From positions 9,120,221 to 9,184,220 of the forward strand of contig CM070568.1 of the NCBI GenBank assembly GCA_036346405.1: a DNA stretch of 64,000 bases, given 5' to 3'. Below the pieces are notes generated by a model. It saw nothing but the letters and a program-made list of their open reading frames with translations, was not told the origin of the DNA and ran no database searches. Within the stretch, counting starts at the first letter, position 1. The number at the start of each line of letters is the position of its first letter. The stretch comes from Phyllostachys edulis. Lineage: Eukaryota; Streptophyta; Magnoliopsida; Poales; Poaceae. Below, piece by piece: positions 37,791 to 48,200 of this stretch. The translations under genes and the position numbers were made by a program.

Positions 37791-38400
37791 AACAAAAGCA
37801 AGTTGTACCTTAGCTCGTCCACAAGGGTGACGTCCTTCAAGATGAATCTGTCATTCACCTTGATTGATCTCGTTCCTTCAATTCGCCCTTGTGTATCATC
37901 TCTAAAGGTGATGAAGTCATCACCCATCGACCGCGTGAAGGAAGTGAACCATCTTGAGTCTCCGGTCATGTGGCGTGAACAGCTGGAGTCAACGAGCCAC
38001 ATGTTCTTCCTCCTTCCGCGGCGATCATGAAAATCAAGGCACAAAAGATCGATGTGTCTCAATACTAGGGTTAGTTAAAAGCGACTTAGGAACCCAAGAT
38101 CTTGACACACGCTCATGAAAGTAATATGCAAAGCAGAAGTGCTATCCTTGATTTTATTTGAAGTTCTGTTATGAGCAATGGTTACACAAACATGAGAAGC
38201 ATCCTGTCTAGGAACATTATGATGATGAGTATGTGAAACAAATCCTAGTCCAGGTTTTTTTCTTTCTAAATGACCATGTCTCATAAGAGCTTTAGGTTAA
38301 TGAGATGAAATTCTAGCAAGATTTTTCTTAACATTTTTCAATCTACGCTAACAGAACTCAACCAAATGTCCACTCTTCTTGCAATAGGTGCCATGGTATT
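37634..38400 (-). pseudogene. Element B protease region and second zinc knuckle
   Basis: 38062-37634 contains MWLVDSSCSRHMTGDSRWF, the copia aspartic protease site. The usual DSG reads DSS here. Upstream, at about 38350-38400, a CKKSGHLVEFC segment is a likely second zinc-knuckle remnant. The 38284-38075 piece (GLGFVSHTHHH) is linker. The frame changes before the integrase ORF, with which it overlaps. Confidence 0.8.
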
Positions 38401-38844
38401 TGGTACCACTGGGAGAAGCACCTTTTGACTCAAAAGAAGGTTAGACAAAACCTACAGATTTGAAAATTGTTTTTGCAGGTTGAGTTGTGAATTCAACTAA
38501 GCCATTTTCCAAGACCTGAATGACATTAGGCTTGGATTTGTCCTGGGCAGAGTTGTATCCTAACCCTTGCTTCTTATAAGGAGATTTAGACGTGTCTAGA
38601 ATCATGTTTAACTGTTTCTTACCTTTAGAGAATTTTTCTAGTGTGTCCTTAAGGTAAGCATTTTTTTCCCAAAGTTAACATATGAATCACAAGTCTTGAC
38701 CTTAATGGCTCTAGCATGTTTCTCCTTAAGAAAAACAACTTCAAGCTTATACGCTGCACATGAGGCACAATGTGTAGACTCAATTATGTCCTTAAGCTTG
38801 GCATATTTAGCTCTAACTGCTTCTAGAATGTCTTTAACCTCATG

Positions 38845-40317
38845 TTAACGTTCTAAGCAGAAAAAGCAAAAGCTAGATTTAACATCACCAGAGGCATCCA
38901 ACTTGCTAGACTCTAAGCATTTTTCACAAGGAACAGATTTAACATCAATTAGCTCAGTCCTACCATTTTCAAGTTGATGCAAAGCAATATCATAAGAAGA
39001 TTGCAGTTTAGCAAATTCAGAATATAAAGCATGGCAAGAAGAACATTCATCAGATTCAAGAGTCTTAGCATTAGCAAGTTCTAAAGTCAAATTATCAACT
39101 TGTGACTCTAAATCCTTGTTTCTAGCCATGATAAACTCTAATGCCTTATCCTGACTCATGAGTTGCTCAAACATGTTGTCGCATCTAGCAGAAAGAACAT
39201 CATAGGAGAGAGGTACCTCATTGTTGTCATCGACGTCGACGGAGTCGGCTATGAAGCACATGCCGGTGAAGTCCTTGGCCTTCCCTTTCTTGTCTTGAGG
39301 GAGCTCCTCCTCCTCGCTCCCGGAGTCCACATCGCTCATGGATTGCTCTCCAAAAGCGGCAAGGACCCGGTGAGCAGCCTTCATGAGCTTGGCAGCATCA
39401 TACTTGGGCTTGCCCCCTTGAGGCTTCTTCCAGACATGCTTCTCATCCTTGCGGTTGCGCTTACCTTTCAGCTTGGGGCAGTTTGCCCAGATGTGATATA
39501 GCTCTCCACACTCATAGCACGTCATAAGGCCACCCCTCTTCCTATTTCTAACATTGTTATATGCCCGTGTGACTTTCTTGGCTAAAAGAGCTAAATCAGC
39601 CTTAGAAAGACTCTCAAACTCTTCTCCTTGAATTGCAGATATACACGCAAGAGAAAATCCAGAAGAAGACTCAGAAGAACCATCAGAAGTTCTTTTCAAA
39701 GTATCAGCTACATTATCCTTCTTAGGAAGACTGCCTCTCTTGATCTCATGAGTCTTGAGCTTGCTATAAAGCAGCTCCAAAGTGAGAGTAGAGAGATCGA
39801 CGTTCTCCTCAATGACAGTAGCCTTCATCTCCCACTCCTTGGTGTTGATTGTAGCCAAGAGGTGGGTGGCATTCTCAGATTGAGAGTACTCAATGTCAAC
39901 AGTTCTCATCTGATTGATCACCTTGTTGAAGCGAGTAAAAACGTCATCGATGCTCTTGCCAAGACGCATCTCGAATTTGTTATACTCTCGCTTGTAGACC
40001 GTCTAGCGCACTTGCTTGATCTAGGACGACCCTCATGGTAAGTTTCGAGGGTGTGCCAGATCTCATGTGCGGTCTCAAGGTTGCAAATCCTATCGTACTC
40101 CTGTCTACCAAGCCCAGCATATAGGAGGTTCTTAGCCTTATGGTTGTTTGCCAAAAGAGTTCTTTGGCCGTGAAGCAACCTCGAACAAACGAATGAGCTC
40201 GAACAACCTCCCATACTGATTTGTCCTTCGCTCACGAAGGAAGACTCGCATGCGATTCTTCCAATAGGCATAGTCGAGCCCATCGAAGATATGCGACATG
40301 GTCGAGTACTTATCCAT
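38845..40317 (-). pseudogene. Element B gag, frameshifted
   Basis: The likely start is ATG 40317, near the primer site. The first part (SHIFDGLDYAYWKNRMRVFL, then ETAHEIWHTLETYHEG) is the Gag N-terminal block and UBN2 start. A frame change near 40005 leads to 39969-38845. That piece carries the rest of UBN2 (SIDDVFTRFNKVINQMRTVD), one zinc knuckle (CYECGELYHIWANC, with Y for the usual G), and a coiled-coil-like C-terminus. Confidence 0.85.
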
Positions 40318-40360
40318 CGCTAAGTTCAGTGACAGGTTAAGATCAAGATTGAACTAACCG

Positions 40361-40374
40361 GACTCTGATACCAC
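40361..40374 (-). other. Element B primer binding site
   Basis: GACTCTGATACCAC, complement of GTGGTATCAGAGTC, at the right LTR. Initiator Met-tRNA type. Confidence 0.88.
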
Positions 40375-40375
40375 T

Positions 40376-42176
40376 TGTTGGACCGAAAAGGCGACTAGAG
40401 GGGGGAGGGTGAACAGGAGCATGCTCACCTTTTCACTTTGATTAGATTCAACACAAATTTCACTCCAATAGCTATGGAAGCTATGAAGATCAATATACCA
40501 GTACAGCGGAATACTATTATTGAATCCAATCCAAAATCCCCAAAACTAAAGACCAAATAGGAACTCAAAACCTAAGGGCGATCAGACCGGCGTCTATTGC
40601 ATGGTCAGAACGGTGGGCGGTCGATTGGCAAAGAAAATCATGATCGGCCAGAGCTCTCGCCCGTCTTGAAGGGTGGTCTGACCTTTTGACGCAAACAAAG
40701 GAAACAACCCAAAAACCAAAACTCAAATCGGTCTAACTTTTGTTCTATGCAGCCAAACTCCACGAAACTTGAGACACACCTTCTAAAATATATTAGGAAC
40801 CTATTCCAATCAAGGATCGCACAGATCCATGCAAAAGTTCCTATCTTTTTCAGTTTGAACGAAGGTGGCTCCAAAACGAGTCAAAAACAAAATATGATCT
40901 AGAGACTTGCTCGTGGGTGATTGATGATCAAGATGATCCTAGATGGGTTCCCACATGTCATAGCAAGTTAGATCAAGGCAAGAAACCAACCAAAAACTCG
41001 CGGATCAAAGAAAGACTCAAAATCACCAAATAGAGAGAAAGAAAGCAAATAGACTCATCTTTGAGAGAACTTTATTTGGATTGATTTGATATGGTATTGA
41101 TTTACAGCCACTCCATCAATGGAGGACAAAGACTCAATACATGAGCACGAAATCAAATCCAACTCTCTAGAACCCTAACCTCCAACTACCTTCTCCCTAA
41201 GCACAAAAGCAAAACTAGGGTTTTCAATAATGAAAGGGTTGAAGGGGGTGCAGCCACCTCCCTCCTCTATTTATAGTGGAGGCTTAGAGATTCTAGAAGA
41301 TTGAACCCTAATGGGCTCCTGTTAAGGCCCACACACAAACGGGTCACACACGCACACATTTTAAAGCGTTGTCTTCATCTCCTCTTGACCTAATCTACTT
41401 CTCCACGCACCGTCTTGCGCCGCGGGTTAGCAAAAGGTCACCAAGGCGGTATTTGGTAAAATTACCAAAATACCCCTTCTCAATCTTTTTGTAAAGACCG
41501 AGTCTCATCTTCTTGAAGCACTTCCATGCTTCGCCACATGTAGGTTGATCCAGCGGCTCTCATCATGTCAGCAAGTCTCTCCTATTTGGCTCCCACCGAA
41601 ACCACCATAGCACTTGCACCGACCCCCGCGCCGCTTGATCCAACCCATCGCACCGAACTGCCCGTTTGGTCACCTTTGTCCCTCTTGCGCCATGCTTGAC
41701 TCCATTGACTTCACCCGGCATCCCCGATCGTTCTAGGCCTCAGCTCTCCAAGCTTAGTCCCGATCATCCTCGCCGTTGACCGTCATTGACCTCCAAGCAA
41801 CCTGCACAACAATAGACAAAGAAATCGATTCCGGGAACAAGTTTTTCACAACTTGACCCACGTTAGTCAAAACATGCATCATGCAACACATATGCTATGA
41901 AACCCTTGAACTTGACCTAACCCAATACTCATCACTACTTTTGGCCGATGATCAGGAAGAAATCGGTCAGAACGCCATTTAATGGCCGGTCTGACCGCGC
42001 CTTGAACGCCGGTTTGGCCAATTGGCCGAATCAGCGCTTTGAACGCCGGCCTCGATCAAGACTTGACTCGTGACATTCCACACTTTGACGAAAACGTGTG
42101 TTTCGACAAACCGATAACGCCATTGCCAATTGTAACATCATCTTAAGATCATGAGCATATCCCCATGACATCCACA
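40376..42176 (-). repeat. Element B right LTR (5' LTR in element sense)
   Basis: 1801 bp, collinear with the left LTR. Scattered substitutions and a few short indels separate them (for example GGTCTGACCG units lost near 42010-42060). Confidence 0.92.
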
Positions 42177-42181
42177 ATTCA

Positions 42182-42504
42182 TGTTATATTTTGTTCAGTT
42201 TAAATTCAAACTTAAAATGAGTCATTGAACTATGTTTGAATTTTCTTAGGGTTGAAACTAATCCCAAAAATTTGGAAAAAAATATTTTAATTCAAGATAA
42301 TTATTTTAATATTTGAATAAATTATGTTCAGAGGATAATAATAGGTTTTTGTTACTGATTTCTTTTGGAAGTTCAACTTGAAGTGTATGTTTAATCTCTT
42401 TTTGAGATTTTCCAAGTGCAATACTTAAATGAAAATGTTTCAAAACATGATGCATGCTAATGAGATGCAAAGTAATCCTTGTTTATTAGCTTGGGGATGT
42501 GACA
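42182..42504. repeat. Element D, right piece
   Basis: 323 bp, A+T-rich, ending GGGGATGTGACA before the ACGAA duplication. No gene. Confidence 0.75.
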
Positions 42505-42509
42505 ACGAA

Positions 42510-43018
42510 CCTACGCTTCTCATGGCGCAGGTGTGCGCTCTCACTGAGGCTTCTGTGGGCGCAAGCACTGACATGGTGCTCAGCAAGGTGCACACACAGG
42601 TGCATCTAGGGCGCGATAAGGACGCCCATAACGACGCTTGGTACCTGGACACCGGTGCCAGTAATCACATGTCTGGGTGCCAGACAAGCTTTGCGGAGAT
42701 GGACAAGGGCATCACCGGCTCCGTCAAATTCGGCGACGGCTTGGTGGTGGATATACGCGGGCGCGGCACCATCCTATTCACCTGCCGGAACGGGGAGCAC
42801 CTTGCACTGATGGGGGTGTACTACATCTCACAACTGCGCAGCAACATAGTGTGCCTCGGGCAACTCGACGGAAATGGCTACCAAACGCTCATCCAGGACA
42901 GCATGCTCACTATTCGTGACCGACAGCATCGCATATTTGCTCGGGTAAACCGCACTCGCAACCGGCTCTATGTGCTCATCTCAGCATTGCACAACCGGTC
43001 TGTCTATCCGCTGTGGTA
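42510..43018 (+). pseudogene. Element C protease region
   Basis: Resumes the gag frame right after element D. The copia protease site WYLDTGASNHMSGC (catalytic D at 42648-42650) is intact, as is the following beta-rich region (KFGDGLVVDIRGRGTI; YISQLRSNIVCLGQLD). After LYVLISALHN the copia similarity stops near 43018, where integrase should begin. Confidence 0.85.
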
Positions 43019-43704
43019 TAGCGATGGCGCGTGGTGGCGTGCATCGGCGCGGAGAGCGGCGAGGCGTCTTGGCGGTCTTGTGGCGACACGGCGAGTCTGG
43101 CGACCAAAGGCGTGCTGCACGCGTGAAGTGGCGCGGCGGCAGCCGACACGTGATAATCTGCGCGAAGACGTCGCGGAGGCGGTCGCAGAGCACGCAACGG
43201 CGGTGCGGAGGGTGACGACGGCTCAGTGCACGCGTTCGGCGGCCTTGGCGCGGGCGGCGATGCTTTCGGCGGCCAATAAATTTGGCGGCGGCCGCCGAAG
43301 AGTTCCGCGAAGCCCCACGGAGTGGCGGCGTGTGGTGGCGATGGGGCGGCGGCGGTGGCTTCGGCCCTAGGCGGCACACGATAGTAGCTCGGCCCAGGGC
43401 TTGCGTGGCGAGGCTCCGGACGCGGCAGCGTGTTGGCATGACCTCGGGCGCACGCAGGCGCAAGGCGCAGCAGCTGCGTGAACACATGGCACGACGTCAG
43501 GCCGGCAGCCAGCGGCACGGACGTGGCTCAAAGGACGTGACAAGCGACGCAATGAGCGGCGCGGGAAGCCTCGCGGCGATGCGGTTTGCGTGGGCGGCCG
43601 GCAAGGCCGCGCACAGGAGCGCACACATAGCACGTGGCTCAGTGGCCAATGGCACGGAGTGGAGGAAGCACGGTGCCGCCACAGTCGAGGTATGACACTA
43701 GGCG
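43019..43704. other. G+C-rich segment replacing pol in element C, origin unknown
   Basis: About 690 bp, strikingly richer in GC than its surroundings, with long but unrecognised ORFs on both strands (such as 43518-42976 minus and 43282-43695 plus). No integrase or reverse transcriptase motif. The 14-base repeat TAGGCGGCACACGA occurs at about 43370 and 43699, flanking the last third. It may be captured host DNA or scrambled pol sequence. The long ORFs may only reflect few stops in GC-rich DNA. Confidence 0.6.
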
Positions 43705-44157
43705 GCACACGACAGTTAAGCATATACTCCGCTGCATTGCTGGTACGTGGTGCTATAGCTGTCATTACGCGAAGAAGTTGGAGGAGCCACAGTTTGTCGG
43801 CTACAGCGATAGCGACATGGCCGACGACGTCGATGACCGTAAGAGCATGACAAGCGTCCTCTTCTTCCTCGGTCGCAGCCCTATCAGCTGGCAATCTCAG
43901 AAGCAGAAGGTTGTGGACCTCGTCAACAACAAGTCTGCCATCGCACTCTGCAAGAATCCGGTCCACCATGATCGCAGTAAGCATATTGACATTTGTTTTC
44001 ATTTTATCCGTGAATGTGTGGACGATGGGAAGGTGGACGTGGAGTATGTCAGTACCGACGTCCAGCTCGCCGATATCTTGACGAAGGCGCGCGGCGCGCG
44101 AAGTTCATTGAGATGTGGGAGAAGCTGGACGTCAAGGAGGTAAAATTAGGGCAACGT
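43705..44157 (+). pseudogene. Element C RNase H fragment
   Basis: Copia RNase H in order: YSDSDMADD, RKSMTSVLFFLG, SWQSQKQKVV, NNKSAIALCKNPVHHDRSKH, QLADILTKA. Between QKVV and NNKS the expected SSCEAEY block, with a catalytic Glu, is missing. The reading frame continues across the gap, so this is an in-frame deletion. The C-terminal tail shifts frame near 44090 and ends before the purine tract. Confidence 0.85.
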
Positions 44158-44159
44158 GA

Positions 44160-44172
44160 TTAGGGGGTGATT
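44160..44172 (+). other. Element C polypurine tract
   Basis: TTAGGGGGTGATT just before the 3' LTR. Position and plus orientation agree with the primer site at 5361. Confidence 0.75.
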
Positions 44173-44563
44173 TGTTAGACTTAATCACATTGCACGTTCA
44201 TTTTGTTAGACTTAATTAGGGAGTTGTCAAGTGCATTTATTGCCGCGTTGAATGGGTTTGCATGTGGCTAGAAACTGCAGTACACGATTGAGGCGCTATT
44301 AGTGGCACACTAATAGCATGCATGGTATTGGGTCTAATTGCATGTAACGTGTGTCTTTAACGCATGTAACGTGTGCTCAATTAGTAGCGCACCATTGCGT
44401 GTAACAGTAAGTCCCTTGATCAGAATAAAAGGAGAGAAAAACAGGAGAAAAGCTACGGCATTTCAGTAGCACCAAATATTGTTGTCTTTTGTTTGCTGTC
44501 TAGAGTGCGTGTGTGTGTTTGTGTCTAGGCGTTTTCGCGTGAGTAGACACCGGCGGGCTAACA
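44173..44563 (+). repeat. Element C 3' LTR
   Basis: 391 bp, TGTTAGAC to GGGCTAACA, followed by the CCCCA duplication. The nearly equal LTRs suggest the host element is not ancient despite its heavy internal load. Confidence 0.92.
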
Positions 44564-44568
44564 CCCCA

Positions 44569-44666
44569 GCCACACAGGGTGAAAACACTCTTTAAAAACA
44601 AATATTAAGATGTATAAGTTTCTTCACATACTGGGTGATTTTTTTTCAGATGCAAACCGGGTGATC
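44569..44666. repeat. Segmental duplication, copy A (right remnant)
   Basis: Matches 57192-57285 (GGGTGAAAACACTC, AAGATGTATAAGTTTCTTCA), then stops. It shows that element C landed inside the duplicated spacer and marks one end of the duplication, close to the 3' end of gene B. Confidence 0.85.
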
Positions 44667-44688
44667 CTGAACTCGAGCTTAATTTTTG

Positions 44689-45062
44689 GAACTTTTTTTT
44701 TATTTAACCTTTTTTTTAAAATTTTATTTTAAAGTTAACCCTGACGCACTTTATTTCTAATTCTGACCTTTTTGGTCACGCCACCACCCGTGGCGTGACA
44801 AAACAATGCTATTACGCCACGGGATAAGTCCCCAAAATAGCACTTTTGGTCACGTCACTGGTCTTGGCGTGACCAAACAACACTGTCATGTCACGAGTGG
44901 TGGTGTGACAAGAGCTTGCCCCAGATATAGGCTGGCGTGACAGCGTTGTTTTGTCACGTCACCACCCATGGCGTGACCAAAGGGATCAGAATTGGAAATA
45001 AAGTGCGTCGGGGGTTAACTTTAAAATAAAATTAAAAAAAGATTAATTAATAAAAAAAATTC
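44689..45062. mobile_element. Mutator-type MITE, copy 1
   Basis: 374 bp, nearly a full palindrome: long inverted terminal repeats starting GAACTTTTTTTT and GAATTTTTTTTATTAATTAA. Inside are alternating GGCGTGAC / GTCACGCC motifs. The 9-bp flanks TAATTTTTG and TTATTTTTG differ at one base, as for Mutator-like insertions. The same element is at 60299-60662. It lies about 230 bp downstream of the stop codon of FAAH copy B. A further direct repeat, CTGAACTCGAGCT, flanks it (44667-44679, 45075-45087). Confidence 0.8.
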
Positions 45063-45295
45063 TTATTTTTGCTACTGAACTCGAGCTGTTTTTGCTTGCT
45101 TCCTTTCTTTCCTTCAGATCCTGTATGCTAAACGAGCAGCCAGCTCGTTCTTACACAATGGAAGAAGAACAATTTGCTACATTTCTTCACTTTCGATGTA
45201 TGGTATTCTCCCGTGCTAACCGAAGGCATGGCATCCCTACAATGGAGACTTGATCAAGACGGCGAGTTGACATATCTGCAGGTTCTTGGCCACTG

Positions 45296-48200
45296 TCAGT
45301 CCTTCTTGAGGAGATCATAGAACACTGCAGGCTTTCTGTAGTTCTTGCTGCACGCTTCCTGCACCCAACCGTTAAGCAGTACTGGAAATTACAAACACAT
45401 CTTCACATTTTAGCAGCTGTTACTTTGGGCAGATTGCTGGTTTTCACTTGCCTGCATTGCGAATGCTATGTGGAGCAATGTCGCTTCGGACCACGGCCTG
45501 CCGATGAACTGAAGGCCAATGGGCAGTCCGCCCTTGTCATACCCAACCTGACAGATCGATCACCAGTTTTGCCAGTCATGTTAATTGTTACTTTCGTAAG
45601 CATTGTGTAGATATAATTATTTCTGCAGAAAGTAGACCAAGTTCAGATATCTGTTACCATGACGGTTATGGCCGGCAAACCGAGGAAGTTCCCTGCTATT
45701 GAGTACCGGACCAACGCAGCTTTGATTGGAACAACATGGCACTGAGTCAGGATACATGGTACTAGCTAGCTAGACATGCCAGTTACTGAAATGTTTTCTG
45801 AATTCTGGTTCGTTACCTCCGTTGATGTAGTCGAGTTCGCCGCTCTTTAGTGCGTCATCTTGTAGCGTGTAGGCAGTCACACTGCAGAAGGAATTGGTAA
45901 TGAAGGATGAGTACTACATTTTATTGACAAAGTGATACATGTGTGGCTAATTTGAGAGTGATGAAATCTGAAAATACCCGGTCATTGGTGAGACGATGAC
46001 ATCTGCTGTCTTGAAGATCTCCTTGTGGAAGTACATCTGACGGTTCCTGAATACACGTTTCCCAGTTTGATATCAGATTATATGAACCATAAATGAAAAG
46101 AATAGAGCACTCAATCATACTGTGTTTAAGATATTGTGAAATATCCTAAGAAATAAATTATGTTCTAATGTTGAGAGAGTCTAATTGACAAATGATAGCC
46201 CACCGGAGTCGTTGCGAATTGAGGTAAGCTTTGCTGCTGAATGAACCGTAGACACTCAGCGCGACTCTTGCATCCCACCCGATTTCAGATTTCTTCCTGG
46301 CACAATTCAAAGGACATGGTCAGTTCAGCCATAAGTTTGCTGCATCAAATGCACACAAAACAGTAATTTAACTGCTTACAGTTTGTCGAGATATTTGGCA
46401 AGTGAAGCAGTGCATTCTGAGCCGATCGTCACGTAGTGTGCAAGGCGCATCTCCTCGATCTCAGGAATAGTCACATCCAGAGTCTTGCAGTGAAGAAAGA
46501 ATCACAAGAAGAATGAGATTTCTTTCTGCCAAATTACATGAGCTGTCATGGAGTTCTCGACAAAACTATTACTACATTTCTTTCTGGCAATCAACTTTAA
46601 CTACAGAATGTATCTTACCTCCCAGCCATAGTGTGTGTGCAGCATCTGAAGAGCTTTGTCACAGCAGCTTGTGACGTCCTCTGCACTGTCATTAAACCAC
46701 TGTTTTTGTCGCAAAGTTAGCACAATGTTCATAGTCGCTTAACTTATCATATTGGCTTACAGTCCCACTAACCTTTGCATATTTTGCTAGTTTGATGCTA
46801 CTAATGGACAGCGTAGACTTCAGCAAAGGCAGATTCAACTCAGGCTGAAAGGCAACTCTGTCAGTAATTCAATCTAACTGAATGATGAATACTCTAAAAG
46901 TAAGAAACGTAACAAAGGATTGGCCTTTACCCGCAAGTAAGACGGTTGAGACTGATCAACAATAGCTGAATAACTGAAAGAGCAAAAACACCACAAGATA
47001 ATTTACTTTTCAGATCATGCTATACATATAGCTGATGGAAATAATATTGATAAGCAACAGTGTCTGAAAGAAAGAGTGGTCACTGACGCGACGACGGCAT
47101 CTTCCACTGTCCCTGCCAAGATCCCCGGCATCCCGACAGTCCAATTCAATGGAAGGACCCTGGTATATACATTACACGAAGGGTATATACATTACACGAA
47201 GTCTGTATTTGGCCTTTAGATCAGTTTTGAGATGCCGCTGATATTGAACCATTTTAATCAAATGGTTTCAAAAGTTGACTTGTACTTAAGAAAGCATTGG
47301 TCGCCTTATCATTAGACATCCATGTACGCATTGCGGATTTGCAGTTAGTTTTCACAAACATGGAGGCTGATGTACGTACCCAGCGTTGGACAACCGTCCC
47401 GCGGTCGGCTTGAAACCAACCAAACCGCACAGCGCGGCCGGCATCCGGACAGATCCTAGAGCAGAAGACAGAGACACGCCGGCAAATTCAGCATCTTAAA
47501 AGCAGTACAGCTAGCAGCGAGGCCCAGTTTGCATACCTCCTCCATCGACGCCGAGCGCGACGGGGCAGAGGCCGGCACAGACCACGGCGGCGGAGCCGCT
47601 GGACGAGCCGCCGGAGACCTTGCCGACGTTGTACGGGTTCCTCGTGGACCTGCAGAGGCATCATCATCATAAACGCAGCGGATCAGGTCAGGTACAAACC
47701 TTTTTTTCCTTCCTCTTTTGGTCCCACCCTGTACAGTTTTAATGGCCATTTACTTGATAATGTCGCTCTCCGATCTACTGATCCGGTACTGCACTTTGGC
47801 GATGAATTGGCCAGTGCTGTATCGGAAAAGCAAATATGACCCAACTTTTTCAGACGCGGTCACCGATGGGATGGGTACAGGTGCTAGAACCGGATTCTCT
47901 GCGTTACAAGTCAGTATTTTTTGTAAAAAAAAAGTTACGGGGCTACAGTGCCGTGCATTTCCCTTGCAATCATCAGATCCTGGGGGGTCATGGGTGTTGA
48001 GTTGAACACCGAATTGTTTTTTTAAGAAAATCAGTGTAGTGATATAATGTTAGAGCGTAATCGGAGGAAAGACACTCCGTTCGTCGTGTATTGAAAAATA
48101 ACATCGCGAACAATAAAAATTAGACGAATAACATCGCTCGGTTACTTCCGTTTCCATAATTTCTTAAATATAGAAACTGAGTTAAAAAATTATCAATTTT

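Larger units (their letters stand above)
31390..42176 (-). mobile_element. Element B: SIRE/Maximus-type Ty1-copia retrotransposon
   Basis: LTRs 31390-33180 and 40376-42176 start TGTTGGAC and end ATCCACA on the plus strand. Flanks are GTTCA (31385-31389) and ATTCA (42177-42181), a 5-bp duplication with one change. A Met-tRNA primer site at the right LTR and a purine tract at the left LTR set the minus orientation. Order is gag, protease, integrase, reverse transcriptase, RNase H, as in Ty1-copia. Each domain is recognisable but stops and frame changes break the polyprotein, so it is defective. About 1.8 kb without ORF separates RNase H from the 3' LTR, as in SIRE-type elements. Confidence 0.93.
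6410..42504. mobile_element. Element D: long Ty3/gypsy-type LTR, probably a solo LTR
   Basis: It begins TGTGAGGACCCCCGGG and ends GGGGATGTGACA. The exact duplication ACGAA flanks it (6405-6409, 42505-42509), and removing it leaves the gag-pol frame of element C continuous. Its own sequence is three pieces: 6410-10342, 30908-31389 and 42182-42504, about 4.25 kb once the MITE is subtracted. I find no primer site, coding domain or second LTR in these pieces, so a solo LTR is the simplest reading; a truncated non-autonomous element is possible. The 3' end (CAAAACATGATGCATGCTA region) resembles rice gypsy LTR ends from memory. Orientation is not certain. Confidence 0.75.
4952..44563 (+). mobile_element. 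Element C: Ty1-copia retrotransposon hosting the whole nest
   Basis: LTRs at 4952-5358 and 44173-44563 start TGTTAGACTTAA and end GGGCTAACA. They are flanked by the exact 5-bp duplication CCCCA (4947-4951 and 44564-44568). The duplicated locus at 57187-57191 still shows the empty site, with CCCCA running on into the shared flank. Order is LTR, Met-tRNA primer site, gag with zinc knuckle, protease, G+C-rich segment, RNase H fragment, polypurine tract, LTR: a copia layout without integrase or reverse transcriptase. It is split at 6409/42505 by element D. It cannot move on its own. Confidence 0.93.

Noticed and set aside
42976..44002. Long ORFs of 168-211 codons on the minus strand in the GC-rich block
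   Set aside because: GC-rich DNA has few stops; several overlapping frames are open at once, there is no domain, and the right part is antisense to the copia RNase H.
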